Shown: positions 18,599 through 26,483 of the stretch, piece by piece
Layout: the number at the start of each line of letters is the position of its first letter
Numbering within the stretch: position 1 is the stretch's first letter
Source of the DNA: VXNE01 sp963664635
GTDB lineage: Bacteria; Pseudomonadota; Gammaproteobacteria; Pseudomonadales; Azotimanducaceae
Reading direction: 5' to 3'
Assembly: GCA_963664635.1 (NCBI GenBank)
Contig: OY761542.1
Coordinates: forward strand, 558,001 to 622,000
Length of the DNA stretch: 64,000 nt
The notes under the pieces: model-generated
Seen by the model: only the letters and a program-made list of their open reading frames with translations
What the model was told of the DNA's origin: nothing
The model's database searches: none
Made by a program: the position numbers and the translations under genes

Positions 18599-19102
18599 AT
18601 GGCCTATAGCGAAGAGATCAAGGAAGAGGGCCTCGTAGAGAAGCTCGTCGACGTCAACCGGGTCGCCAAGGTGGTCAAGGGCGGGCGCATCTTCGGCTTC
18701 ACGGCGCTGACCGTGGTGGGCGACGGCAACGGCCGCGTCGGGTTCGGCCGCGGCAAGGCGCGCGAGGTGCCCGTGGCGATCCAGAAGGCCATGGAAGCGG
18801 CGCGGCGCGACATGGTGGACGTGGAGCTCAATGGCACGACCATCTGGTATCCCGTGCGGGAGCGGCACGGCGCGTCGATGGTGTACATGCAGCCGGCGTC
18901 GGAAGGCACCGGCGTCATTGCCGGAGGCCCCATGCGTGCGGTGCTCGAGGCAGCCGGCGTGCACAACGTGCTCGCCAAGTGCTACGGCTCGACCAACCGC
19001 GTCAACGTGGTGCGTGCGACCTTCAAGGCGCTCGCGAGCATGCGTTCGCCGGAGATGGTCGCGGCGCGTCGAGGCAAGACCGTCGAGGAGATCCGCGCCT
19101 GA
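18599..19102 (+). CDS. rpsE: 30S ribosomal protein S5
   Basis: S5 is part of the mRNA entry helicase and influences fidelity. It has 167 residues. The double-stranded-RNA-binding-like N domain contains VNRVAKVVKGGRIFGFTALT followed by VGDGNGRVGFGRGKAREVP. The C-domain block VLAKCYGSTNRVNVVRATF is characteristic. Confidence 0.98.
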   Translation: MAYSEEIKEEGLVEKLVDVNRVAKVVKGGRIFGFTALTVVGDGNGRVGFGRGKAREVPVAIQKAMEAARRDMVDVELNGTTIWYPVRERHGASMVYMQPASEGTGVIAGGPMRAVLEAAGVHNVLAKCYGSTNRVNVVRATFKALASMRSPEMVAARRGKTVEEIRA

Positions 19103-19128
19103 GGGAGCGGGCGCGGGGGAAATCGCAC

Positions 19129-19395
19129 ATGGCAAACGAGACAAACGAGACAAACGAGGCGACCGAGGCGGCCGAGGCGGCCGAAAGGACGAACAAGACA
19201 TTGACGGTGCGGCAGGTGAAGAGTTCGAACGGTCGGCTGAAGCGCCACAAGGCGTGCCTGGCGGGCTTGGGACTGCGCCGCATCGGACACGTCGTCGAGG
19301 TGGAGGACACCCCGGCCGTGCGCGGCATGGTCGCCAGGGTCAGCTACCTGGTCGAAGTGATGGACGCGGCGGATACGGCGGAAGAATCGGCATGA
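19129..19395 (+). CDS. rpmD: 50S ribosomal protein L30 with repeat-encoded N-terminal extension
   Basis: L30 is a small 23S rRNA-binding protein, usually about 60 residues. Here the ATG start gives 88. The core runs from TLTVRQVKSSNGRLKRHK to VSYLVEVMD. The first 20 or so residues (Asn-Glu-Thr and Glu-Ala-Ala triplets) come from a 9-bp tandem repeat, and about eight extra residues follow the core. A TTG at 19201, with AAAGGA about ten bases before it, could start a family-length protein instead, so the extension may not be translated. The stop overlaps the rplO start (ATGA). Confidence 0.93.
   Translation: MANETNETNEATEAAEAAERTNKTLTVRQVKSSNGRLKRHKACLAGLGLRRIGHVVEVEDTPAVRGMVARVSYLVEVMDAADTAEESA
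19132..19185 (+). repeat. 9-bp tandem repeat at the start of rpmD
   Basis: Six in-phase 9-base units follow the ATG: GCAAACGAG, ACAAACGAG twice, then GCGACCGAG, GCGGCCGAG and GCGGCCGAA. They encode alternating Asn-Glu-Thr and Glu-Ala-Ala type triplets. The gradual change along the array suggests expansion followed by point mutation. Confidence 0.9.
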
Positions 19396-19862
19396 CCATG
19401 ACACTCAACACCCTGCACCCGGCGCCGGGGGCGAAGAAGCACCGCAAGCGCGTGGGCCGCGGGGTGGGGTCCGGCGTCGGCAAGACCTGCGGACGCGGGC
19501 AGAAGGGCCAGAAATCCCGTTCCGGCGCCAAGATACGGCCCTGGTTCGAGGGTGGGCAACTGCCCCTGCAGATGCGCGTGCCCAAGTTCGGTTTTCGGTC
19601 GCGCGTCGGCATGACGACGGCGGAGGTACGCCTCGGCGAGCTCGGCAAGATCGCGGGTGACGTGGCCGATCTCGCGGCGCTCAAGGCAGCCAACATCGTG
19701 CCGCGCAATACGAAGCGCGTGCGCGTCATGCTGTCCGGCGCCATCGAGCGGGCCGTGACCGTACGCGGACTCAAGCTCACGCCCGCGGCGGCGGCGGCCG
19801 TCGAGGCCGCGGGCGGCAAGATAGAGGCCGCGGGCGGGAAGACCGAGGCAGCGGCCGAATAG
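19392..19862 (+). CDS. rplO: 50S ribosomal protein L15
   Basis: L15 is a late-assembly 50S protein. It has 156 residues. The glycine-rich N-terminus GRGVGSGVGKTCGRGQKGQKSRSG and the block RVPKFGFRSR are characteristic and given here as short motifs. The start ATG overlaps the rpmD stop. The last 20 residues are Glu, Ala and Gly-rich repeats encoded by a 21-bp tandem repeat and extend past the usual end. secY follows after two bases. Confidence 0.96.
   Translation: MTMTLNTLHPAPGAKKHRKRVGRGVGSGVGKTCGRGQKGQKSRSGAKIRPWFEGGQLPLQMRVPKFGFRSRVGMTTAEVRLGELGKIAGDVADLAALKAANIVPRNTKRVRVMLSGAIERAVTVRGLKLTPAAAAAVEAAGGKIEAAGGKTEAAAE
19803..19856 (+). repeat. 21-bp tandem repeat at the 3' end of rplO
   Basis: Two full 21-base units (19803-19823 and 19824-19844), each starting GAGGCCGCGGGCGG, and a partial third copy (19845-19856) encode Glu-Ala-Ala-Gly-Gly-Lys-type repeats at the L15 C-terminus. 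The unit is in frame, so copy number could vary without a frameshift. Confidence 0.85.
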
Positions 19863-19864
19863 CG

Positions 19865-21187
19865 ATGGCGACCACGCGACAGGGCTTGGCGGGCGCGCAG
19901 GCGGGACTCTCCGAGCTCCGCGGCCGGCTCCTGTTCGTCCTGTTCGCCCTGCTGGTGTACCGCGTGGGCACGCACATTCCCGTGCCGGGCATCAACCCGG
20001 ACGCGCTGCGCAACCTCTTCGAGCAGAACCAGGGCGGCATCCTGGAGCTCGTGAACATGTTCGGCGGCGGCGCGCTCGAGCGCATGAGCATTCTCGCGCT
20101 CGGCGTGATGCCGTACATCACGTCGAGCATCGTCATGAACCTCCTGACGATGATGTACCCGACGCTCCAGCAGTTGCGCAAGGAAGGCGAGGCCGGGCGG
20201 CGCAAGATCACGCGCTACACGCGCTACGGCACCCTCATCGTCGCGCTCATCCAGGGTGCGGCCCTGACCGGCACGCTCATGGCGCAGGGTCTTGCCTTCA
20301 ACCCGGGCGCGACGTTCTACGTCATCGCGCTCATCACCCTCGTGACGGGTGCGCTGTTCCTGATGTGGCTCGGCGAGCAGATCACCGAGCGCGGCGTCGG
20401 CAACGGGATCTCGCTGCTCATCTTCTCCGGCATCGTTTCCGGCTTTCCGGCGGCCGTCGGGCAGTCGTTCGAAGCCGCCCGCCAGGGAGACATCAACATC
20501 ATCGCGCTGCTCGCGATCGGTGTCTTCGCCCTGGTCATCGTCGGCTTCGTGGTCTTCATCGAACGCGGCGAACGGCGCATCACGGTGAACTACGCGAAGC
20601 GCCAGCAGGGGCGTCGCGTGTACCAGGCGCAGTCGAGCGCGCTGCCGCTCAAGGTCAACATGGCCGGCGTGATTCCCGCCATCTTCGCGTCGAGCCTGCT
20701 GCTTGCGCCGGCGTCGATGGCCACCTGGTTCGGCCAGTCGCCGAGCATGTCCTGGCTGCAGGAGGTGGCGCTCGTGCTGTCGCCGGGCCAGCCGCTCTAC
20801 ATCATGCTGTTCGCCGCGGGCATCATCTTCTTCAGCTTCTTCTACACGGCCATCGTCTTCGATCCGAAGGACATGGCCGACAACCTGAAACGGCAGGGCG
20901 CCTACGTGCCCGGCATCCGCCCGGGGGCCCAGACGGCGAGGCACATCGACGACGTCATCACGCGGCTGACGCTGTTTGGCGGCCTCTACGTCACCCTGGT
21001 CTGCCTGTTGCCGGAATTCATGGTCGTGGCGTTCGACATCACGTTCCAGCTCGGCGGCACGGCGCTCCTGATCGTGGTGGTGGTGGCCATGGATTTCATG
21101 ACGCAGGTGCAGGCGCACCTGATGTCGAGCCAGTACGCGAAGCTCATGGAGAAGTCGAACCTGCAGAACTACGGGCGGCGGCGTTAG
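19865..21187 (+). CDS. secY: Protein translocase subunit SecY
   Basis: SecY is the channel of the Sec translocon in the inner membrane, carrying exported and membrane proteins. It has 440 residues and about ten hydrophobic segments. The first plug-region block RVGTHIPVPGIN (near residue 40), GNGISLLIFSGI and the C-terminal cytoplasmic loop with PGIRPG are all present. It sits at its usual place after rplO in the spc operon. Confidence 0.98.
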   Translation: MATTRQGLAGAQAGLSELRGRLLFVLFALLVYRVGTHIPVPGINPDALRNLFEQNQGGILELVNMFGGGALERMSILALGVMPYITSSIVMNLLTMMYPTLQQLRKEGEAGRRKITRYTRYGTLIVALIQGAALTGTLMAQGLAFNPGATFYVIALITLVTGALFLMWLGEQITERGVGNGISLLIFSGIVSGFPAAVGQSFEAARQGDINIIALLAIGVFALVIVGFVVFIERGERRITVNYAKRQQGRRVYQAQSSALPLKVNMAGVIPAIFASSLLLAPASMATWFGQSPSMSWLQEVALVLSPGQPLYIMLFAAGIIFFSFFYTAIVFDPKDMADNLKRQGAYVPGIRPGAQTARHIDDVITRLTLFGGLYVTLVCLLPEFMVVAFDITFQLGGTALLIVVVVAMDFMTQVQAHLMSSQYAKLMEKSNLQNYGRRR

Positions 21188-21245
21188 CCGGCCGAACGCG
21201 CGCCCGCGCTCCGCGGGAGCCGGGCGGAAGACAGGAGACAGCGAA

Positions 21246-21362
21246 ATGAAGGTACGAGCCTCGGTCAAGAAGATGTGCCGCAACTGCAAGATCGTGAAAC
21301 GGAACGGGGTGGTCCGGGTGGTCTGCACCGCGGAACCCCGGCACAAGCAGCGGCAGGGCTAG
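21246..21362 (+). CDS. rpmJ: 50S ribosomal protein L36
   Basis: This 38-residue protein is too short for most ORF filters. It starts MKVRASVKKMCRNCKIVKR and ends PRHKQRQG. It is the zinc-ribbon form, with cysteines at 11, 14 and 27 and histidine at 33. It binds 23S rRNA late in assembly. It lies 58 bp after secY and before rpsM, its standard position. Confidence 0.96.
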   Translation: MKVRASVKKMCRNCKIVKRNGVVRVVCTAEPRHKQRQG

Positions 21363-21373
21363 GCGGCCCCTTC

Positions 21374-21403
21374 GGAGACAGGCGGAGACAGGCGGAGACA
21401 CGT
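21374..21403 (+). repeat. 10-bp tandem repeat carrying the rpsM ribosome binding site
   Basis: GGAGACAGGC occurs at 21374-21383 and 21384-21393, followed by a variant GGAGACACGT at 21394-21403, ending just before the rpsM ATG. Each unit supplies a GGAG, so the repeat presents three Shine-Dalgarno-like sites; the last is best spaced from the start. Confidence 0.8.
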
Positions 21404-21405
21404 CG

Positions 21406-21762
21406 ATGGCGCGGATAGCAGGGATCAACGTCCCGGACAACAAGCACGCGAGCGTTTCGCTCACGTACATCTTTGGCATCGGGCGCTCGCGGGCGCTCGA
21501 AGTGTGCGCGGAGGCCGGGGTCGAGCCCGCGCGCAACGTGGGCGAACTCTCCGAGGCCGACCTCGACGCGATCCGCGGCGTGGTCGCGCGGCTGCCGGTG
21601 GAGGGCGATCTGCGCCGGGAGCTGTCGATGAACGTCAAGCGTCTCATGGACCTCGGTGCGTACCGGGGGATCCGGCACCGGCGCGGTCTGCCCGTGCGCG
21701 GACAGCGCACGCGCACCAACGCGCGCACCCGCAAGGGACCGCCGCGGCCGATCAAGCGGTAA
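21406..21762 (+). CDS. rpsM: 30S ribosomal protein S13
   Basis: S13 contacts the P-site tRNA and forms bridges B1a and B1b. It has 118 residues. The start MARIAGINVPDNKH and the C-terminal RGLPVRGQRTRTNARTRKG are diagnostic. It is the first gene of the alpha-operon part, with a repeat-rich leader. Confidence 0.98.
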   Translation: MARIAGINVPDNKHASVSLTYIFGIGRSRALEVCAEAGVEPARNVGELSEADLDAIRGVVARLPVEGDLRRELSMNVKRLMDLGAYRGIRHRRGLPVRGQRTRTNARTRKGPPRPIKR

Positions 21763-21806
21763 GCGGTCCAAGGCGGCCGGCAAGGGAACACACGGAAAAC
21801 CACGCA

Positions 21807-22190
21807 ATGGCAGAACCGAGTCGCAGGAAGGGCAAGCGCGTCGTCGCCGACGGTGTCGCGCACGTACATGCGTCCTTCAACAACACGATCATCACCATCG
21901 CGGACCGGCAGGGCAACGTGCTCGGCTGGGCGACGGCGGGGGGTTCCGGGTTTCGCGGATCCCGGAAGAGTACGCCGTTCGCCGCGCAGATCGCGGCGGA
22001 GCGGGTCGCGACGGAAATGGTGGACAATCACGGGATGAAGAGCGTGGACGTCTTCGTGAAGGGGCCGGGCCCGGGACGCGAGTCCTCGGTGCGCGCCATG
22101 AACGGGGCGGGCCTCAAGATCAACAGCATCGCCGACGTGACACCGATACCGCACAACGGTTGCCGGCCGCCCAAGCGGCGGCGGGTCTGA
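21807..22190 (+). CDS. rpsK: 30S ribosomal protein S11
   Basis: S11 lies on the 30S platform beside the mRNA exit. It has 127 residues. The start MAEPSRRKGKRVV, the block ASFNNTIITIADRQGN and the end PIPHNGCRPPKRRRV identify it. The ATG at 21807 is chosen because the upstream in-frame sequence belongs to rpsM in another frame. Confidence 0.97.
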   Translation: MAEPSRRKGKRVVADGVAHVHASFNNTIITIADRQGNVLGWATAGGSGFRGSRKSTPFAAQIAAERVATEMVDNHGMKSVDVFVKGPGPGRESSVRAMNGAGLKINSIADVTPIPHNGCRPPKRRRV

Positions 22191-22214
22191 CCAGGACAGG
22201 GAGAGGAAAGAGAG

Positions 22215-22835
22215 ATGGCGCGCTATACCGGACCGAGGCTGAAGCTCTCCCGGCGGGAGGGTACCGACCTGTTCCTCACGAGCGGCGTTACCTCCATCGA
22301 CGCCAAGTGCAAGCTGGAGACACCGCCGGGCCAGCACGGTACGCGCCGTACGCGCCTGTCCGACTACGCGGTGCAGTTGCGCGAGAAACAGAAGGTGCGG
22401 CGCCTGTACGGGGTGCTCGAGAAGCAGTTCCGGAACTACTACAAGAAGGCGGACCGCCAGCGTGGGGCGACGGGGGAGAACCTCCTGCGGCTGCTCGAAT
22501 GCCGGCTGGACAACGTGGTCTACCGGATGGGCTTCGGCGCGACCCGCGCGGAGTCGCGGCAACTCGTGTCCCACAAGGCCCTCCAGGTGAACGGCCAGGC
22601 GGTCAACATCGCTTCCTATCAGGTGCGCCAGGACGATGTCGTCGCCGTGCGCGACAAGGCGAAGGCTCAGTTGCGCATCAAGTCGGCGCTGGACCTCGCG
22701 GCGCAGCGCGGCATCGTGGACTGGGTCGAGGTGGACCCCGACAAACTGGAGGGCGTCTTCAAGCGCCCGCCGGACCGGGGGGAACTGTCGCAGGAGATCA
22801 ACGAGAACCTGATCGTCGAGCTCTACTCCAAGTAG
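22215..22835 (+). CDS. rpsD: 30S ribosomal protein S4
   Basis: S4 is a primary assembly protein binding the 5' domain of 16S rRNA and, in E. coli, the translational repressor of the alpha operon. It has 206 residues. The S4 RNA-binding domain is seen at RLDNVVYRMGFGATRAESRQ and the C-terminus ends NENLIVELYSK. GGGAGAGG precedes the ATG. Confidence 0.98.
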   Translation: MARYTGPRLKLSRREGTDLFLTSGVTSIDAKCKLETPPGQHGTRRTRLSDYAVQLREKQKVRRLYGVLEKQFRNYYKKADRQRGATGENLLRLLECRLDNVVYRMGFGATRAESRQLVSHKALQVNGQAVNIASYQVRQDDVVAVRDKAKAQLRIKSALDLAAQRGIVDWVEVDPDKLEGVFKRPPDRGELSQEINENLIVELYSK

Positions 22836-22899
22836 CGCACAACGTACCGTCAGTCGAACGACTTTCCGCAAGTCCGAGCGATCGGAGGATGATGCACAA

Positions 22900-23898
22900 A
22901 TGGCACAGTCTGTGAACGAACTGCTCACGCCGAGGCAGATCCGCATACAGGAACTCGGTCCGACGCGGGCGCGGGTGACGCTCGAGCCTCTCGAGCGGGG
23001 CTTCGGCCATACGCTCGGCAACACGCTGCGGCGCATTCTGCTGTCGTCCATGCGCGGCGCGGCCATCACCGAGGTCCAGATCGATGGCGTGCTGCACGAG
23101 TACAGCACCATCGAGGGCGTCCAGGAAGACGTCATCGACATCCTGCTGAACCTCAAGGGCATCGCCGTGCGGCTGCATCACGGAGAATCCGCGCAGATCA
23201 CCCTGTCGCGGGAGGGCACCGGCCAGGTCACCGCCGGCGACTTCCAGCTCTCGCAGGATGTCGAGATCGTCAATCCGGACCACCTGGTGTGCACGCTGAA
23301 CGAGAACGGCGCGATCCGCATGGAGGCGACCGTGACGCGGGGTCGCGGCTACGTACCCGTGGAGTACACCGGCGACGAGGAGGAAGAAACCCGCACGATC
23401 GGCATCCTGCGCCTGGATGCGAGCTACAGTCCCATGCGTCGCGTGGCCTACGAGGTGGAGAACGCCCGGGTCGAGCAGCGCACCGACCTCGACAAGCTGG
23501 TGCTCGACATCGAGTCGAATGGGACCATCGACCCGGAGGAGGCCGTGCGCGACGCCGCGACGATCCTGCAGCGTCAGCTCGATCCGTTCGTCAATCTCGA
23601 AGGCGAGGGCGAACCGGTGGTGGAGGAGCGGCACGAGGAGGTCGCGCCCATCCTGCTGCGCCCCGTCGACGACCTCGAACTCACCGTGCGTTCGGCCAAC
23701 TGCCTGAAGGCGGAGAACATCTACTTCATCGGCGATCTCATCCAGCGCAGCGAGGTGGAGTTGCTCAAGACCCCGAACCTCGGCAAGAAGTCGCTGACGG
23801 AGATCAAGGAAGTGCTCGGGTCGCGCGGCCTCGCGCTCGGCATGCGCCTGGAGAACTGGCCTCCGCAGAGTCTGCGGGGCGACGACCGCGTCGCCTGA
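22900..23898 (+). CDS. rpoA: DNA-directed RNA polymerase subunit alpha
   Basis: This subunit dimerises to nucleate RNA polymerase assembly, and its C-terminal domain binds UP elements and activators. It has 332 residues. The N-domain motif LEPLERGFGHTLGNTLRRIL lies near residues 28-47, and the C-terminal domain has RSANCLKAENIYFIGDL and LGKKSLTEIKEVL. The start gives MAQSVNELLTPRQIRI. Confidence 0.98.
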   Translation: MAQSVNELLTPRQIRIQELGPTRARVTLEPLERGFGHTLGNTLRRILLSSMRGAAITEVQIDGVLHEYSTIEGVQEDVIDILLNLKGIAVRLHHGESAQITLSREGTGQVTAGDFQLSQDVEIVNPDHLVCTLNENGAIRMEATVTRGRGYVPVEYTGDEEEETRTIGILRLDASYSPMRRVAYEVENARVEQRTDLDKLVLDIESNGTIDPEEAVRDAATILQRQLDPFVNLEGEGEPVVEERHEEVAPILLRPVDDLELTVRSANCLKAENIYFIGDLIQRSEVELLKTPNLGKKSLTEIKEVLGSRGLALGMRLENWPPQSLRGDDRVA

Positions 23899-23917
23899 GG
23901 GGCTTGGGAGCCAGATC

Positions 23918-24337
23918 ATGAGACACAGAAAGAGCGGCCGGCACCTCAATCGGACCAGTTCCCATCGCAAGGCGATGTTCCGCAACATGGCGGTATCGCT
24001 GATCGAGCACGAGGCCATCAAGACGACCGTGCCGAAGGCCAAGGAACTGCGTCGGGTTGCGGAGCCGCTCATCACGCTGGCGAAGCAGGATACCGTGGCG
24101 CACCGCCGCCTGGCCTTCGACCGCACCCGCAGCAAGTCGGCGGTCGCCAAGCTGTTCAACGAACTCGGCCCCCGCTACCAGGACCGCCCCGGCGGCTACA
24201 CCCGCATCCTGAAGGCGGGCTACCGTGCCGGGGACTCCGCTCCGGTCGCCTGGATCGAACTCGTCGACCGGCCGGGCGTCGAGGACGACGACTTCGACGA
24301 CGAAGCGGCCGAAGAGGAAGCGGAAGAGACCGCATAG
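23918..24337 (+). CDS. rplQ: 50S ribosomal protein L17
   Basis: L17 is the last gene of the ribosomal superoperon. It has 139 residues. The opening MRHRKSGRHLNRTSSHRKAM is highly characteristic, and GGYTRILKAGYRAGDSAP follows. The C-terminal 20 residues are strongly acidic. A hairpin follows at 24348-24382 before the convergent amidase gene. Confidence 0.98.
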   Translation: MRHRKSGRHLNRTSSHRKAMFRNMAVSLIEHEAIKTTVPKAKELRRVAEPLITLAKQDTVAHRRLAFDRTRSKSAVAKLFNELGPRYQDRPGGYTRILKAGYRAGDSAPVAWIELVDRPGVEDDDFDDEAAEEEAEETA

Positions 24338-24347
24338 GGGCGATTTA

Positions 24348-24382
24348 GGGGCGACTTGGCGGCGGCCCTTAACGGTCGCCCC
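24348..24382. terminator. Possible terminator between rplQ and the amidase gene
   Basis: GGGGCGAC at 24348-24355 pairs perfectly with GTCGCCCC at 24375-24382, with a 19-base loop. No T tract is present on either strand, so it may act weakly or with Rho. Its place between two convergent genes is what makes it credible. Confidence 0.4.
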
Positions 24383-24393
24383 GTCGCCCGTGG

Positions 24394-25842
24394 TCAATAC
24401 CCCGGCGGTGGGGTGAAGGCGAAGCCCTCGGCCTCGAGCAGTTTTGCCAGCCCGATGGTCTTGAGGTCGCCGTACTCGGGTCCGATGATCTGCACGCCGA
24501 TCGGCAGCCCGTCGGCGTCCGGTCCCGTGGGAATGACGGTCGACGGCAGGTAGCTGCAGATCGCGAGCCCCGCCCAGAACACCTGGGCGAAATACGGCTG
24601 TTCCGTGTTGTCCACCGTGAGCGTGCGCTCGCCGAACGGGCGGTGGTCGTGGGGGAACGCCGGCGTGGACATGATCGGCGCCACCAGCGCGTCGTAGCGC
24701 TCGAAGAACGCGTGCCACGCCCACCGCAGATGCGTGCGCGCCTCGTTCGCCATCGCGTAGTCGCGATAGGTCGCGACCTGTCGGCGTATCGTCCGGGCGC
24801 CGTCGCTGCGATCATCGGGGTCGAGTTGGCTCGCCTGCCGCTGCAGCCGGTCGTACGCCTCCTGCGGCTGGCGGGACATCATCACGGCCTGCAGCAGCGT
24901 CTGATAGGTCTCGAAGCCCTCCTGCAGGTCACAGTCCGGCCGGGCATCGAAGTCGGCCTGACCGCCGGCGGACACCACGGCCTCGCCGACCGCCGCCACC
25001 CTGCGCCGGGTCTCGGCGGTCACGGGCGCCGCCTCGTCGTCGGTCCAGCACGCGATCCGATAGTCGCCGAGACGCTCGTGCCGCGGACCCCGCAGTCGCA
25101 ATTCGAGACCGGCGCCCTGTATCTCGTCGGGGCCGGCCATGGCCGCGACGCCGAGTTCGAGATCGCCGGCTCCGCGCCCCAGCGGGCCCACGACGGACAG
25201 ATCGGGCTGTCCCAGCACGCCCGGCATCGCGTGTCCGCGCGGCGGAATGAGCCCCCAGGTCGGCTTGTGTCCGAACACGCCGCAGAAATGCGCCGGGTTG
25301 CGGATCGAGCCGCCGATGTCGGAGCCGCTCTCGAAGCCGGTCATCCCGGAGGCCAGCGCGGCCGCCGACCCGCCCGACGACCCGCCGGGAATGCGGTCGG
25401 TGTTCCAGGGATTGCTGGTCGTGCCATAGATGTCGTTGTAGCTCTGGAAGTCCGCCAGGCCGAGGGGCACGTTCGTCTTGCCGAACAGGACGACGCCGGC
25501 GGCCTTGAGCCGCTGCACCGACAAGGCGTCCTCGCTGGCGATGTTGTTCGTGAGCTCCGGGTTGCCCCACGTGGTCGGCGTACCGGCAACGTCGTAGGAC
25601 TCCTTGATCGTCATCGGCACGCCGTGCAGGGGCCCCCACACGTCTCCCCGCGCCAGGGCGGCGTCGGCTTCGCGCGCGCGTTCGCGCGCTCCGTCGGCGT
25701 CGAGCACGACGATGGCGTTGAGGGCGGGGTTGAACCGGCCGACCCGATCCAGATACAGGTCGAGCAGTTCCTCGCACCCGATCTCCCGGCGCTGGATCAT
25801 GCCGGCGAGTTCGGCGGCGGTCTTGAATGCGATTTCGCTCAC
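24394..25842 (-). CDS. Amidase signature family enzyme
   Basis: A 482-residue amidase of the Ser-cisSer-Lys class, hydrolysing carboxamides; the substrate cannot be told from sequence. The catalytic lysine is K80 (PMTIKESYD), the cis-serine lies in GGSSGGS (residues 153-159) and the nucleophile is S179 in GSDIGGSIRNP. The frame is open to 25995, but the GTG at 25842 with GGAG seven bases upstream gives MSEIAFKTAAELAG, the usual N-terminus. It is not a clear GatA, because the neighbouring genes do not include gatB or gatC. It is convergent with rplQ. Confidence 0.9.
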   Translation of the reverse strand: MSEIAFKTAAELAGMIQRREIGCEELLDLYLDRVGRFNPALNAIVVLDADGARERAREADAALARGDVWGPLHGVPMTIKESYDVAGTPTTWGNPELTNNIASEDALSVQRLKAAGVVLFGKTNVPLGLADFQSYNDIYGTTSNPWNTDRIPGGSSGGSAAALASGMTGFESGSDIGGSIRNPAHFCGVFGHKPTWGLIPPRGHAMPGVLGQPDLSVVGPLGRGAGDLELGVAAMAGPDEIQGAGLELRLRGPRHERLGDYRIACWTDDEAAPVTAETRRRVAAVGEAVVSAGGQADFDARPDCDLQEGFETYQTLLQAVMMSRQPQEAYDRLQRQASQLDPDDRSDGARTIRRQVATYRDYAMANEARTHLRWAWHAFFERYDALVAPIMSTPAFPHDHRPFGERTLTVDNTEQPYFAQVFWAGLAICSYLPSTVIPTGPDADGLPIGVQIIGPEYGDLKTIGLAKLLEAEGFAFTPPPGY

Positions 25843-26006
25843 GGTGAGTCTCCGGACGGTGGGGAAGCGGACGCGAAGCGGCGAGTCTACCGTGCGGCCA
25901 CCCGCATTGGCATGGTTCGGGGCGACCTTGTGTTCGCCGGGCCGGAGCCGTGCGTGGAGCCGACGACGGGACGCCGCCAGGGCGTCCCCCGGCATGGCGC
26001 GGCGGG

Positions 26007-26342
26007 TCAGGAGCCGCTGTTCTTCGGCATGGGCATCGGGAATGGCGTGACGTTCTGCCCGCTCGAGTCGGTGACCTTGGCGGTGCCCTCCTTCTCGACT
26101 TCGTCGATGCGGATGATGGCGTGCATGGGTATGAAGCTGCGTTGCACTCCGGCGAATTCGTTGCGCAGCTTGTCCTCGCCCGGATCGATCACCACCTGGG
26201 CCTTCTCGCCGAAGATGTAGTCCTCGATCTCGACGAACCCGTACAGGTCGCTCTGGTAGATCGCGTGGGCGTACACCTCGTAGATCTGCCCCTGGCTGTG
26301 GAAGTAGATCCGGTAGATGTGCTGCTGATTGTCGGATGCCAT
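26007..26342 (-). CDS. DUF1820 family protein
   Basis: A 111-residue protein of unknown function matching DUF1820 as I recall it: YRIYFHSQGQIYEVYA, the block IYQSDLYGFVEIEDYIFGE (residues 28-46), then VVIDPGEDKL and SFIPMHAIIRIDEVEKEGT. It has no signal peptide or membrane segment and is likely cytoplasmic. The start ATG at 26342 is divergent from miaB with a 141-bp intergenic region. The tail is Pro and Met-rich. Confidence 0.85.
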   Translation of the reverse strand: MASDNQQHIYRIYFHSQGQIYEVYAHAIYQSDLYGFVEIEDYIFGEKAQVVIDPGEDKLRNEFAGVQRSFIPMHAIIRIDEVEKEGTAKVTDSSGQNVTPFPMPMPKNSGS

Positions 26343-26483
26343 GGCGCCGTTATATATGCGCGGGTCGTGCTTTTTCAAGCGCGCGCGGCATTCGCGGGCG
26401 ACCCGGGACCGCGGACATGCGGCGCGGGGTCGTATGTGGTCCAATTGGCGCCCCGCCGGAACCGGACGCCGCCGTTGGCCGCC

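Noticed and set aside
24394..25842. gatA assignment for the amidase
   Set aside because: The catalytic residues are shared by all amidase-signature enzymes. gatB and gatC are not adjacent, and the middle part does not read like GatA.
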